Source: BACL27 sp964203235
GTDB taxonomy: Bacteria; Actinomycetota; Acidimicrobiia; Acidimicrobiales; Ilumatobacteraceae
Reading direction: 5' to 3'
Length of the DNA stretch: 64,000 bases
NCBI GenBank assembly: GCA_964203235.1
Contig: CAXNLE010000001.1
Coordinates: 496,001-560,000 of the forward strand
The notes under the pieces are model-generated. The model ran no database searches and was not told the origin of the DNA. It saw only the letters and a program-made list of their open reading frames with translations. Within the stretch, counting starts at the first letter, position 1; each line of letters starts with the position of its first letter. The translations under genes were made by a program, and so were the position numbers. Shown piece by piece: positions 16,066 through 25,181 of this stretch.

Positions 16066-16632
16066 GTGCCAGTAGATCCAAATGCCTTAGCAACTTGGGC
16101 GAACGCAGTTACTGTTTCGCGAATCTTAGTTTCACCACTTCTGTTTACCGTCGTGTCACTTGACAACACAGGTTCTTGGCTTGCTGCTTGGTTATGGTTT
16201 GCGTTGTGCGTCAGTGACGTTCTAGACGGATATCTAGCGCGCCGACATGGTGCGACGAAGAGTGGTGCATTTCTTGACCCGCTCGCCGACAAGGTGCTCG
16301 TGCTTGGTGCGATGTTCACCCTCGTCAATCGTGGAATGTTTTCGATTTGGCCTGTTGTGATTATTGCAATTCGCGAAGTAATCGTCAGCGTCTATCGCGT
16401 CGTAGTCGGGGCAAAGGGCGTCTCAGTGCCAGCGAGTCGAATCGCTAAAGTTAAAACTCTCAGCCAGCAAGTATCGGTTGGGTTTGCTCTCTCACCGTTT
16501 AGTGCTCGTGATATGACTTACACATGGAAGATAACTCTGTGGTTGGCTGTGGTTTTGACCATCGTCAGTGGAGCACAGTATGCGGTTCGCGCGTTTAAGC
16601 CACGAACGATATTGCGGCGGGCTGAGAAATAA
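16066..16632 (+). CDS. pgsA: CDP-diacylglycerol-glycerol-3-phosphate 3-phosphatidyltransferase
   Basis: This is a membrane enzyme that makes phosphatidylglycerophosphate from CDP-diacylglycerol and glycerol-3-phosphate. The CDP-alcohol phosphatidyltransferase signature is complete: SDVLDGYLARRHGATKSGAFLDPLADK, spread over residues 45-71 with all four aspartates. About four to five hydrophobic segments are visible and the length of 188 residues is normal. Within the superfamily the glycerol-phosphate specificity is judged from its position next to cinA and rimO, a common arrangement; a related acceptor cannot be excluded. GTG is the start; the stop overlaps the cinA start by one base. Confidence 0.9.
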   Translation: MPVDPNALATWANAVTVSRILVSPLLFTVVSLDNTGSWLAAWLWFALCVSDVLDGYLARRHGATKSGAFLDPLADKVLVLGAMFTLVNRGMFSIWPVVIIAIREVIVSVYRVVVGAKGVSVPASRIAKVKTLSQQVSVGFALSPFSARDMTYTWKITLWLAVVLTIVSGAQYAVRAFKPRTILRRAEK

Positions 16633-17864
16633 TGCGTTGCAGTGTTGTTGCTATTGGCACCGAACTTCTATTAGGTCAGATTGTAGATACGAACTCTTCG
16701 TGGTTGGGTGAGCAGTTAGCCGCTGCCGGAATTGATTCACTGTTTCAAGTCAAAGTTGGTGACAATCTTGCTCGCATAGTCGCTACTTTGAAATCGACTC
16801 TTGAGCAAACAGATGCAGTAATTATTTGTGGCGGGCTTGGGCCAACTCACGACGATATTACTCGCGAAGCGATCGCTGAAATTATGGGCGTTGAGTTAGA
16901 AATGAATGACGAAGTTGCCCTAGTGATTGAGCAGATGTTCACTGCACGCAATCGTCGAATGCCCGAAAATAATTTGCGTCAAGCAATGGTGCCACGCGGG
17001 GCAAAGATTATTGAGCAGCGCCGCGGTACTGCGCCAGGTTTGATTTGCCCAGTCGGCGACAAAGTTATGTATGCCGTGCCCGGTGTGCCGTTCGAACTTT
17101 ACGAAATGTTTGAACGAGCGATATTGCCTGATTTGCTAGCACGAAGTGGCGAAGCATCAGTAATTAAAAGTCGCGTGTTGAGAACTTGGGGCGATAGCGA
17201 GAGTGGGCTCAATGAACGACTCGTCGGAGTGATCAGCGAACTTGAGAAAGTCGGTAATCCGACGTTGGCGTTTTTGGCAAGCGGCTGGGAAGGAATCAAA
17301 GTTCGGCTAACTGCAAAAGCGAATACGCAAAAAGAAGCCATTGAGTTGATAGATGTGTGGGATGCAAAAGTTCGTAATGAAGTTGGCGACATCGTGTTCG
17401 GCGTTGACGGCGAAACAATGGAGGCTGTCGTTCTAGATATCTTGCGCAAAAAAAATCTCACTCTCGCGGTTGCCGAATCGGTTACTGGCGGATTAGTTTC
17501 TGGACGTCTTACTGCCGTGCCTGGCGCAAGTGATGTGTTTCGTGGGGCTGTCGTCAGCTATGCAAGTGAAGTTAAATATGACGTTCTCGGAATCACCAAT
17601 GAAATTGTTGTCAGTGAGTCTGCCGCTAAAGAAATGGCAGCGGGTGTTAAGAAGGCTTTGGGTAGCGATATCGGGCTCTCTCTAACTGGGGTTGCTGGCC
17701 CAGATGAGCAACAAGGCGTAAAAGTTGGAACCCTCTGCGTTGGTGTGGCGATGCCTGACGGTTCAACAAAGTCAATGACGATGCATCTACCGATCGGCCG
17801 TGAGCAGATGCGGCAGTTGTCTGTAATTAGCGCACTGAATTTTCTCAGAAACGAACTGGGCTAA
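16632..17864 (+). CDS. cinA: CinA family protein (nicotinamide-nucleotide amidohydrolase)
   Basis: This two-domain protein of 410 residues has an N-terminal MoaB/MogA-like COG1058 domain (IGTELLLGQIVDTNSSWL, GGLGPTHDDITREA, VPGVPFELYEM) and a C-terminal amidase domain (VAVAESVTGGLVSGRLT, GLSLTGVAGPD). The C-terminal domain deamidates NMN in the pyridine-nucleotide salvage cycle; the N-terminal domain hydrolyses nucleotides such as ADP-ribose in some members. The pgsA-cinA pair is conserved in many Gram-positive genomes. All expected motifs are present. Confidence 0.94.
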   Translation: MRCSVVAIGTELLLGQIVDTNSSWLGEQLAAAGIDSLFQVKVGDNLARIVATLKSTLEQTDAVIICGGLGPTHDDITREAIAEIMGVELEMNDEVALVIEQMFTARNRRMPENNLRQAMVPRGAKIIEQRRGTAPGLICPVGDKVMYAVPGVPFELYEMFERAILPDLLARSGEASVIKSRVLRTWGDSESGLNERLVGVISELEKVGNPTLAFLASGWEGIKVRLTAKANTQKEAIELIDVWDAKVRNEVGDIVFGVDGETMEAVVLDILRKKNLTLAVAESVTGGLVSGRLTAVPGASDVFRGAVVSYASEVKYDVLGITNEIVVSESAAKEMAAGVKKALGSDIGLSLTGVAGPDEQQGVKVGTLCVGVAMPDGSTKSMTMHLPIGREQMRQLSVISALNFLRNELG

Positions 17865-17985
17865 TTAGCCTTCTTGAAAATCTGTAGCCACCAAACACTC
17901 TATTTGTATAGCCAAACTGGCCCGACGTGTGAAAGTGTTACTCTATTTTCAGCCAATTGGCGAAATCTAAACAAGGGGAGAACAC

Positions 17986-19134
17986 ATGAAAAGAAGTAAA
18001 TTTTCAGCTCTCGCTTTCTCACTAGCAGCGGTACTTGGTGTCGCAGCATGTGGCGGTAGCGACAGCGCAACAACAGAAACTGAGGCACCTGCAGAAACTG
18101 CAGCGCCAGAAGCAGCGGCTGATTACAGCAACTTGAAAGTAGCCGTTGTCTACATCGGTGTTCCTGGTGACGCTGGTTACACATACCAACACGATCAGGG
18201 AATCGCAGCACTTGAGGCCGAACTCGGAATTTCAGTGACCCGCCTTGAAAATATTGCTGAAGGTGCGGATTCGACAGCAACTTTCGACAAACTCGCACGA
18301 GACGGCTACAACTTAATTTTCGGAACATCATTTGGATACATGGACCCAATGGTTGAGACCGCAGGAAAGTATCCAGATGTTTGCTTCGAGCACGCAACTG
18401 GATATAAGACTGCACCAAACTTGGGAACTTACTTCGGTGCTGCCGAAGAAGCCCGTTACCTTTCTGGTATCGCAGCAGGCGCAGCATCAAAGAGTGGAAA
18501 ATTGGGATACGTCGCGGCGTTCCCGATTCCAGAAGTTGTTCGAGGAATCAACGCGTTCACACTTGGTGCACGTTCAGTGAATCCAAAAGCAACAGTTCAA
18601 GTTTCGTGGACTTCAACTTGGTTTGATCCAGCGAAAGAAAAAGAAGCTGCACAGTCATTGTTGCAAGCAGGTGCCGACGTTCTTGGTATGCACCAAGACT
18701 CGACAGCAACTGGCGAAGCAGCAAAAGAAGCTGGCGCGAAGTGGGTCGGATATAACTCAGATACAAAAGCTGGCGACTTCCCAGATACTTGGTTGACAGC
18801 TCCAACTTGGGACTGGGGTCCATATTACATCGCAGCCGCTAAGTCACTTGCTGATGGAAACTGTCTTGCAGGCGACGCTGGTCAGTACTACGGCAACATG
18901 AAAGACGGCACTGTCAAGCTTGGTGTATTTGGTTCTTCAGTGAGCGCAGAGACTCAAGCAACTATTGCAACTAAAGCAGCAGCAATAATTGATGGATCAT
19001 TTGCTCCTTTCACAGGACCAATCAATGACAATGAAGGAAAAGAACAAATCGCCGCAGGTGTAGTTGCACCGCTTGGTGATTTGCTCGGTCAGATGTACTT
19101 CGTTGAAGGTGTAATCGGCTCGACCAAGGGCTGA
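17986..19134 (+). CDS. BMP-family ABC transporter substrate-binding lipoprotein
   Basis: This is an extracytoplasmic binding protein of the basic membrane protein (BmpA/Med) family, whose members bind nucleosides. The N-terminus is a lipoprotein signal (MKRSKFSALAFSLAAVLGVA, lipobox VAAC) followed by an acidic/Ala linker. The mature domain begins LKVAVVYIGVPGDAGYTYQHD and includes FGTSFGYMDP, FPIPEVVRGINAF and GADVLGMHQDS, which fit the family. A strong Shine-Dalgarno (AAGGGGAG) precedes the ATG. It is the first of four genes: binding protein, double ATPase, and two permeases. The 86-base upstream region presumably holds the promoter; no regulator site was recognised. Confidence 0.92.
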   Translation: MKRSKFSALAFSLAAVLGVAACGGSDSATTETEAPAETAAPEAAADYSNLKVAVVYIGVPGDAGYTYQHDQGIAALEAELGISVTRLENIAEGADSTATFDKLARDGYNLIFGTSFGYMDPMVETAGKYPDVCFEHATGYKTAPNLGTYFGAAEEARYLSGIAAGAASKSGKLGYVAAFPIPEVVRGINAFTLGARSVNPKATVQVSWTSTWFDPAKEKEAAQSLLQAGADVLGMHQDSTATGEAAKEAGAKWVGYNSDTKAGDFPDTWLTAPTWDWGPYYIAAAKSLADGNCLAGDAGQYYGNMKDGTVKLGVFGSSVSAETQATIATKAAAIIDGSFAPFTGPINDNEGKEQIAAGVVAPLGDLLGQMYFVEGVIGSTKG

Positions 19135-19136
19135 TG

Positions 19137-19162
19137 AATACTTCTGATAAATACTTCTGATA
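19137..19162. repeat. 13-bp tandem duplication
   Basis: AATACTTCTGATA occurs twice head to tail, two bases after the binding-protein stop. It lies upstream of the tetraloop hairpins and probably reflects slippage. Confidence 0.9.
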
Positions 19163-19182
19163 AGTCGGACTGGTAAATAATT

Positions 19183-20745
19183 ATGAATGCCTCTTCGGAG
19201 GCGACGCAGGGGTCGCATCGTGAAAACGGTGTGACCCCTTCAGCGTTGTCAGCGCAGAATGTAACTAAGAGGTTTCCTGGCGTCATCGCAAATCAGCACG
19301 TCAACTTTGACGTTGCGCGAGGCGAAGTGCATACGTTGTTAGGTGAGAATGGCGCCGGCAAAAGCACACTTGCTTCAATTTTGAGTGGTTTGTATCGTCC
19401 TGATGAAGGATCTGTGCTTAGAAACGGGAAAGAAGTTCGACTTTCAAGTCCGCGCAGTGGATTAAGTCATGGAATCGCAATGGTGCATCAGCACTTTCGT
19501 TTGGTAGATCGTTTTACCGTTTCTGAGAATGTCGTGCTCGGCAGCAAAGGGCTTTCATTTGTATTGCAACCAAAAGACATTGAAGCCAAAGTTTCAGAAG
19601 TCAGTGAAAAGTTTGGTTTACCGCTCGACCCGCGAGCAGTTGTCGGTGAATTATCCGCAGGGCAGAGGCAACGAGTCGAAATTGTTAAGGCGCTCTATCA
19701 CGGTGCTGAAGTGTTGTTGCTTGACGAGCCGACCGCACTATTAGCGCCGCCGGAAGTAGTAAAGCTATTTGAAACTGTTCGAGCGATGACCAGTGTTGGA
19801 AAATCTGTTGTTTTTGTAAGTCACAAACTTGGTGAAGTCGTAGATATCTCGGACCGCATCACAGTTATGCGAGATGGCAAAGTTACCGGCTCAGTCAAAC
19901 GCGGTGAAGCAGATGCGAGTCGGCTTGCAGAATTAATGGTTGGTCGCGAAATTACTCTTGCCCCACGTCGTGGAACTTCAGATTCAGGCAATGTGTTGCT
20001 CTCGGTATCGCAAGTTCACTTATCGCACGATCAATCGCAAAATCGGCCGAATCAGCCGAGTGTTCTTTCGGATATAAATCTCAGAGTTCGATCTGGCGAA
20101 ATTTTGGGCATTGCCGGAGTCTCAGGAAACGGTCAACGTGATCTCGCCGAAGTGATTTCGGGATTGCGACAACCGAGTCAAGGCGCAGTCACGGTTTGTG
20201 GCATACCGACGGTCGGTCTTGGTGCGCGAGCAACTCGTCAGGCTGGTCTGGCTTATGTGCCCGAAGATCGACTCGGCACAGGCCTAGCGCCGTCGCTTTC
20301 AATGGTTGACAATCTTTTATTGACTCGCGATCGCGGATTTCTCGTTGATCGCAAAAGTGCGTTTATTGAAGCCGAAGGCTTCATTGAGAAGTTAGAGATC
20401 AAGACGCCTGGGCCATTGACCCCAACACGAAAACTTTCGGGTGGTAATGCGCAAAAAGTTTTACTTGCGCGTGAATTGTTTTCGACTGATGCATCGCGTG
20501 TATTAGTCGTCTGTTCGCCAACTCGAGGTCTAGACGTTGGTGCGGTTGAAGCAGTACATGCGCTTCTTGATGATGCGCGAAAGAATGGTAAAGCGATTCT
20601 TTTGATCAGTGAAGATCTCGATGAAGTTATGACCTTGGCCGATCGGGTACTTGTTTTGTACCGAGGTTCGATAGTGCTCGAAGCTAAAGGCGTGGCAGAT
20701 GATTTTGAAAAAGTTGGTCGAGCAATGGCCGGGCTGGCGCCGTGA
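19183..20745 (+). CDS. BMP-type (nucleoside) ABC transporter, double ATP-binding protein
   Basis: This is a tandem ATPase of 520 residues with two ABC domains, as in sugar and nucleoside importers of the CUT2/BMP type. Domain 1 has Walker A GENGAGKST, signature LSAGQRQR and Walker B LLLDEPTALL. Domain 2 has the degenerate Walker A GVSGNGQRD usual in this family, signature LSGGNAQKV and an altered Walker B ending CSPTRGLDVG. The ABC fold starts near residue 22. The first 20 codons are encoded by two stable hairpins, so translation may instead start at the in-frame TTG at 19246. No good Shine-Dalgarno precedes the ATG. Its stop overlaps the permease start by 4 bases. Confidence 0.9.
   Translation: MNASSEATQGSHRENGVTPSALSAQNVTKRFPGVIANQHVNFDVARGEVHTLLGENGAGKSTLASILSGLYRPDEGSVLRNGKEVRLSSPRSGLSHGIAMVHQHFRLVDRFTVSENVVLGSKGLSFVLQPKDIEAKVSEVSEKFGLPLDPRAVVGELSAGQRQRVEIVKALYHGAEVLLLDEPTALLAPPEVVKLFETVRAMTSVGKSVVFVSHKLGEVVDISDRITVMRDGKVTGSVKRGEADASRLAELMVGREITLAPRRGTSDSGNVLLSVSQVHLSHDQSQNRPNQPSVLSDINLRVRSGEILGIAGVSGNGQRDLAEVISGLRQPSQGAVTVCGIPTVGLGARATRQAGLAYVPEDRLGTGLAPSLSMVDNLLLTRDRGFLVDRKSAFIEAEGFIEKLEIKTPGPLTPTRKLSGGNAQKVLLARELFSTDASRVLVVCSPTRGLDVGAVEAVHALLDDARKNGKAILLISEDLDEVMTLADRVLVLYRGSIVLEAKGVADDFEKVGRAMAGLAP
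19189..19239 (+). promoter_or_regulatory. Two adjacent RNA hairpins with UUCG and GAAA loops
   Basis: Hairpin 1 (19189-19202) is GCCTC-TTCG-GAGGC, a 5-bp stem closing a cUUCGg tetraloop. Hairpin 2 (19208-19239) is a 14-bp stem with two G-U wobbles and a GAAA loop at 19222-19225. No T-run follows, so it is not a standard terminator. It lies between the binding-protein gene and the ABC domain of the ATPase. It may stabilise the upstream mRNA or reduce transporter expression relative to the receptor; this role is inference. Confidence 0.75.
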
Positions 20746-21854
20746 TTATTGGTGGCATTCGCGTTCAGCTTGAAGCTCGATTAACTTCATCGCGTTGGCT
20801 TGTTGTCATCGTGCCGGTGTTTTCGGTTTTGTTCGCACTTGTCGTCGGTGGAGTGTTCTTGTTAATTACCGGCCATCCACCAATTCGCACGTATCTCGAT
20901 TTGCTTGATAACGGCTACACAAGTTTCTATGGAATCACAGACACACTTGGTCTGGCGACGCCACTTATCTGTACTGGTTTGGCTGCAGCGTTTGCATTTC
21001 GCATGAACCTGTACAACATCGGTCAAGAAGGTCAGCTGTATCTCGGCATGGTTGGCGGCGCATGGGCAGGTATCGCTCTCGCCCCACATTTAAATCAATT
21101 CATTGCGGTGCCAGTGGTGCTTATTACTGGTGCGCTGTTTGGTGCAGTATGGGTTCTTGTGCCAGCACTTTTGCGGGCGCGGATGGGCACAAGCGAAATT
21201 GTCAGTACTTTATTGCTGAACTATGTGGCACTCAATTTGATTAATTATTTCATATATGGCTCACGCGGTTTTTTTAGAGACCCGTCTACGCCGTTTCCGC
21301 AAGGTCGGCTAATTGGTGAGAGTGCGAGATTTGATTCGTTTGGCACAACAAATACATATCCAACTTTAATTATTTCAATCACGCTCGCAGCATTTTTATT
21401 TTGGTTCGTGCGTCGCTCAAATTATGGATATGAAACTTCTGTATTCGCTGACTCTCCGCAAACGGCGCGATATGCCGGTATGAACAGCGCTTGGTTAACG
21501 ACTTCTGTTCTGCTTGTTTCAGGGGCTCTAGCGGGACTAGGTGGAGCAATGTATGTCGTCGGCCCCGCTGGCAAGGTTGATCCGGGTCTATTGCAAACTG
21601 GTCTTGGTTATGCCGGCATCGTGGTGGCTGCTCTTGCGCGGTACAACTTCGTCGCGGTAATCATTACTGCAGTTTTATTTGCTGGACTTCGTGTTGGTGG
21701 TTCTGCGTTACAGGCGTCGTCTGACCCTGTGCCAATTGCAATTGCAGTCGTGCTGCAAGGAGCAGTGTTGCTGTTCGCACTTGGTGGCGAAATTTTTAGA
21801 CGTAACAAATTCGTAGTAACTCGTGTTGTGCAAACTGCGAAGGTGTCAGCATGA
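20742..21854 (+). CDS. BMP-type ABC transporter permease 1
   Basis: This is an inner-membrane permease of the BPD_transp_2 family, 370 residues with about nine to ten hydrophobic segments. The motifs NIGQEGQLYLGMVGG and the glycine-rich GALAGLGGAMYVVGPAGKVD near the C-terminal half match nucleoside/BMP-type permeases such as YufP. It starts with GTG overlapping the ATPase stop and overlaps the second permease by 4 bases, so the three genes are translationally coupled. It should pair with the next gene as a heterodimer. The substrate is inferred from the family only. Confidence 0.92.
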   Translation: MIIGGIRVQLEARLTSSRWLVVIVPVFSVLFALVVGGVFLLITGHPPIRTYLDLLDNGYTSFYGITDTLGLATPLICTGLAAAFAFRMNLYNIGQEGQLYLGMVGGAWAGIALAPHLNQFIAVPVVLITGALFGAVWVLVPALLRARMGTSEIVSTLLLNYVALNLINYFIYGSRGFFRDPSTPFPQGRLIGESARFDSFGTTNTYPTLIISITLAAFLFWFVRRSNYGYETSVFADSPQTARYAGMNSAWLTTSVLLVSGALAGLGGAMYVVGPAGKVDPGLLQTGLGYAGIVVAALARYNFVAVIITAVLFAGLRVGGSALQASSDPVPIAIAVVLQGAVLLFALGGEIFRRNKFVVTRVVQTAKVSA

Positions 21855-22789
21855 ATTCAAATGTTTGGCTTTTGACATTCGCCGATGCCATAAGCATTGC
21901 AACGACTCTTATTCTGGCTTCACTTGGGGCAATGATCACTGAGCGATCTGGTGTGATCAATCTGGGTGTTGAAGGTTATTTATTGATGGGTGCCGTCACT
22001 GCTTTTGTTGTTGGCGACTCAACTGGGCATTTATGGCTAGCGCTTGGGTCGGCACTAATTGTTGGTGCCGCAATGGCACTAATTCATGCAACATTGACCG
22101 TCACATTGCGCGCAAATCAAATCGTTTCTGGGCTCGCAATGGTAATTTTCGGTACCGGGCTATCACAGTTTATTGGCAAACCAATTGAAGGTAAATCACG
22201 TCCGGTGATCATTGAAAAGATTGATTTCGGCGTGTTGTCTGATCTTCCGATTATCGGTCCAGTAATTTTTGGTCACGATCCAATTACGTATGCGACTTGG
22301 TTGTTTGCATTGGTCGTCTCGTTGTACCTTCATCGCACTCGGCCTGGTTTGATTCTGCGAGCGACAGGCGATGCACCCGCGACTGTTGACGCTCAAGGTG
22401 TGTCAGTTAAACGAATTCGGTATGTGCATACCGTTATTGGTGGTGCACTAATAGGACTAGGCGGTGGCTGGTATATGTTTGCGCGCGCTGCAGCATGGAA
22501 CCAATCGGCGACAACAAACGGAATCGGGTGGATAGCGCTTGCACTTGTTGTGTTTGCATCTTGGCGACCTTTGCGGGCAATTGCTGGTGCAGTTTTGTTT
22601 GGTTTTTGTCTTCAAGTTCCGTTTACATTGCAGGGTCAACAAATTAATATTTTGCCATCAGAGATTGTTTCGATGTTTCCATATTTGATGACGCTTGTCG
22701 TTTTGGTTGCATTATCAACACCGAGGGCACGACGGCTATTGGGTGCACCGAAAATGTTGGGTCAACCGTTTGTCAGAGATGAGCGATAG
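21851..22789 (+). CDS. BMP-type ABC transporter permease 2
   Basis: This is the second permease of the nucleoside-like importer, 312 residues with about eight hydrophobic segments. Family motifs include ERSGVINLGVEGYLLMGA, HATLTVTLRANQIVSGLA and the C-terminal GLGGGWYMFARAAAWNQ, resembling YufQ. ATG overlaps the stop of permease 1 as ATGA. It is the last gene of the operon; the next gene begins 54 bases on, after a region with no obvious terminator hairpin. Confidence 0.92.
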   Translation: MNSNVWLLTFADAISIATTLILASLGAMITERSGVINLGVEGYLLMGAVTAFVVGDSTGHLWLALGSALIVGAAMALIHATLTVTLRANQIVSGLAMVIFGTGLSQFIGKPIEGKSRPVIIEKIDFGVLSDLPIIGPVIFGHDPITYATWLFALVVSLYLHRTRPGLILRATGDAPATVDAQGVSVKRIRYVHTVIGGALIGLGGGWYMFARAAAWNQSATTNGIGWIALALVVFASWRPLRAIAGAVLFGFCLQVPFTLQGQQINILPSEIVSMFPYLMTLVVLVALSTPRARRLLGAPKMLGQPFVRDER

Positions 22790-22843
22790 CCTTAGGTAGT
22801 TAGTTACACCCGAGTAACGACGAGAAAAGTAATCAGGCTTATT

Positions 22844-24136
22844 GTGGCAAACATTCTTGTGATTGGTGCCGGTGGAGTTGGTGGCGGTATGGCCTCAATC
22901 GCCGAAACTCGTAGTTTTTTTGATTCGTTTATATTGGCCGATATCAACTCAGGCCGCGGTGACGAGATCATCGCCAAACTTGAAGATCCTGGTCGATTTT
23001 CATCAGCCAAAGTTGACGCTCGTAGTAAAACAGACATAGTTGCTTTGGCACAAAGAGTGAAGGCCGACGTAATCGTCAACGCCTGTGACCCGCGTTTAAA
23101 TGAGCCGATTTTTGAAGCCGCATTTGAAGCGGGCTGTACCTACCTCGATATGGCGATGAATTTAAGTAAGCCACACCCGACTAATCCGTATGAAGAAGTG
23201 GGCGAGCCACTTGGCAAAGATCAAATTTCTTCAGATGAACGTTGGAAAGAAAAAGGATTACTTGCCCTCGTCGGAATGGGCGTCGAGCCAGGCCTGAGCA
23301 ATGTGTTTGCGCGATATGCATCGGATCATCTGTTTGACACAATCGATGAGATCGGCGTTCGTGACGGTTCGAACTTATCTATCGACGGTTTAGATTTCGC
23401 ACCGACATTTTCAATTTGGACAACAATTGAAGAAACTTTGAACCCACCTGTCGTCTGGGAGCGTAAGCGAGGTCTGTTTACAACTGATTGTTTTAGTGAG
23501 CCAGAGATCTTTCACTTTCCGGCTGGTATCGGTGCCTATGAATGCGTCAATGTTGAACACGAAGAAGTGATCATGATTCCGCGTGAAATAGATTGCAATC
23601 GAGTCACATTTAAATACAGTCTTGGTGCAGAATTCATTGACTGGCTTAAAACATTCGCATACTTGGGTCTTGACAGCAACGAAAAGATTCGTGTTGGTGA
23701 TGTTTCGGTTTCGCCGCGAGATGTGTTGGCCGCGGTACTACCTAATCCTGCAAAACTTGGTCACTTGATGCATGGTCGAACATGCGCAGGCACATGGGTC
23801 AAAGGAACTTACGACGGCAAGCCACGCGAAGTTTACTTGTATCACGTTGCTGACAATGAAACGACAATGCGTGATTGGGGTTCGCAAGCGGTGTTGTGGC
23901 AAACCGCGATGTGTCCGGTCGTTGCTCTTGAATTACTTGCCAACGGAAGTTGGAAAGGAGTAGGTGTGCGTGGGCCCGAAGCGTTCGATGCGGTACCGTT
24001 TTTGAATTTACTGGGCGAATATAACACGCACCACGGAATCATGGAGATGGGTCCGGGTCTTTGGCCGAGTCCAAAGCCGACTGGTCAACCTGGTTGGGAT
24101 CGCCCCGTTAAGCGCGCGATCGTGCCCGGCTACTAG
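22844..24136 (+). CDS. Saccharopine dehydrogenase-family protein
   Basis: This is an NAD(P)-dependent enzyme of the saccharopine dehydrogenase/carboxynorspermidine dehydrogenase family, 430 residues. The N-terminal Rossmann motif is NILVIGAGGVGGGMA; VNACDPRLNEPIFEAAFEAG and ALVGMGVEPGLSNVFARY are characteristic of the family. The C-terminal half carries EVYLYHVADNETTMRDWGS. Members act in lysine degradation or in polyamine synthesis as carboxynorspermidine dehydrogenase. No decarboxylase gene sits next to it, so the substrate is open. The start is GTG with no clear ribosome site; it stands alone between the transporter and a convergent oxidoreductase. Confidence 0.85.
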   Translation: MANILVIGAGGVGGGMASIAETRSFFDSFILADINSGRGDEIIAKLEDPGRFSSAKVDARSKTDIVALAQRVKADVIVNACDPRLNEPIFEAAFEAGCTYLDMAMNLSKPHPTNPYEEVGEPLGKDQISSDERWKEKGLLALVGMGVEPGLSNVFARYASDHLFDTIDEIGVRDGSNLSIDGLDFAPTFSIWTTIEETLNPPVVWERKRGLFTTDCFSEPEIFHFPAGIGAYECVNVEHEEVIMIPREIDCNRVTFKYSLGAEFIDWLKTFAYLGLDSNEKIRVGDVSVSPRDVLAAVLPNPAKLGHLMHGRTCAGTWVKGTYDGKPREVYLYHVADNETTMRDWGSQAVLWQTAMCPVVALELLANGSWKGVGVRGPEAFDAVPFLNLLGEYNTHHGIMEMGPGLWPSPKPTGQPGWDRPVKRAIVPGY

Positions 24137-24153
24137 TCAGGCGCTTAGAGCCT

Positions 24154-25104
24154 TTATTTTCCGGCGAGAATTTTTATTACTGGCGCAAAACTGTTGACGT
24201 CTTCGCCACCAACAATGATGTAAGACAATCCCCAACGTTCGCGGCGCGCAAGCAAATCTTCGGCGATTTTTGCAGGTGGCCCCATTAAAGCAAACGGTGA
24301 GTTGGCGATCATTTCAGGTGCGACTTTGAACATATTGGCTGTGCCGTTGATCGCTTCGTCGGCGCTTTCGCAAATATTTACCAAGAAAGCGCGTATGTTG
24401 AGTTCAATATTTTGCATTCGCGTACCAGCAGTATTCTCTACGATTTTGATTTTTTCGGCAACTGCGTCAGCGGTCATATGGGTTATTGTCTCGGCATTGA
24501 CTACGCCATCTTTCATTGATGGATTGATCCCGATAATGTCGGCAAGTTGTGCGGCAAGTTTGAGAACTCTCGGTCCGCCGCCACCAATCAATATTGGTGG
24601 ACAAGGTCTTTGTACTGGCAACGGCGCAGAAATATAGTCAGTTATTTTGTAGTGTGCGCCCGTAAATGAAAACTTTTCGCCGGTCATTGCGTGCTTGATG
24701 ATTTCGAGTCCTTCGAGAAAGCGATCAATGCGTACGCCAGGCTTGTCGTAAACCATGCCAGATTGTTCGTAGTCAGTAGCCATCCAGCCTGCGCCAATCC
24801 CAATTTCAAGACGGCCATCCGACAGAAGATCCATCGTCGCTAATTCTTTTGCGAGTACAACTGGATGTTTATAGTCGTTATCCCAAACGAGTGCACCGAT
24901 GCGAAGTTTAGAAGTTGCATCGGCGGCACTCATCAGAGCTGGCACTGGCGCGAGTTGGTCGGTGAAATGATCTGGCATTGTCAACGAACTAAAGCCATGA
25001 TCTTCTGTCGCTTTTGCAAGTTCAACCCACTCTTTTCGTGAACCGGCTTTACTCGCTTGAATGCCAAATCTAAATGGACGAATTATTGGTTTCGTAGAAG
25101 TCAT
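24154..25104 (-). CDS. F420-dependent LLM-class oxidoreductase
   Basis: This is a luciferase-like monooxygenase-fold enzyme of 316 residues, probably using coenzyme F420. Features are FRFGIQASKAGSRKEWVELA, the LTMPDHFTDQLAPVPAL segment typical of F420-dependent actinobacterial members, LATMDLLSDGRLEIGIGAGW, and the glycine motif PPILIGGGGPRVLKLAA. It resembles the MSMEG_2516-like subgroup. The true substrate is unknown. The ATG at 25104 has TAATAT exactly 6 bases upstream, so the transcript is probably leaderless. It is divergent from the PBP1A gene, with 77 bases between the starts. Confidence 0.88.
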   Translation of the reverse strand: MTSTKPIIRPFRFGIQASKAGSRKEWVELAKATEDHGFSSLTMPDHFTDQLAPVPALMSAADATSKLRIGALVWDNDYKHPVVLAKELATMDLLSDGRLEIGIGAGWMATDYEQSGMVYDKPGVRIDRFLEGLEIIKHAMTGEKFSFTGAHYKITDYISAPLPVQRPCPPILIGGGGPRVLKLAAQLADIIGINPSMKDGVVNAETITHMTADAVAEKIKIVENTAGTRMQNIELNIRAFLVNICESADEAINGTANMFKVAPEMIANSPFALMGPPAKIAEDLLARRERWGLSYIIVGGEDVNSFAPVIKILAGK

Positions 25105-25110
25105 CAGAAA

Positions 25111-25116
25111 ATATTA
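25111..25116 (-). promoter_or_regulatory. -10 element of probable leaderless promoter for the LLM oxidoreductase
   Basis: On the minus strand TAATAT is followed by 6 bases (TTTCTG) and the ATG at 25104. It is a near-consensus hexamer and one of the clearest examples of the leaderless layout in this window. Confidence 0.6.
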
Positions 25117-25169
25117 CTCTCCGTGCACAGTTATATTTGTCATGGAGACTTGCGAACTTCGATTGCAAG

Positions 25170-25175
25170 TAGATT
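25170..25175 (+). promoter_or_regulatory. -10 element of probable leaderless promoter for the PBP1A gene
   Basis: TAGATT is followed by 6 bases and the GTG at 25182. No Shine-Dalgarno is present before this start. Confidence 0.5.
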
Positions 25176-25181
25176 AGATGT

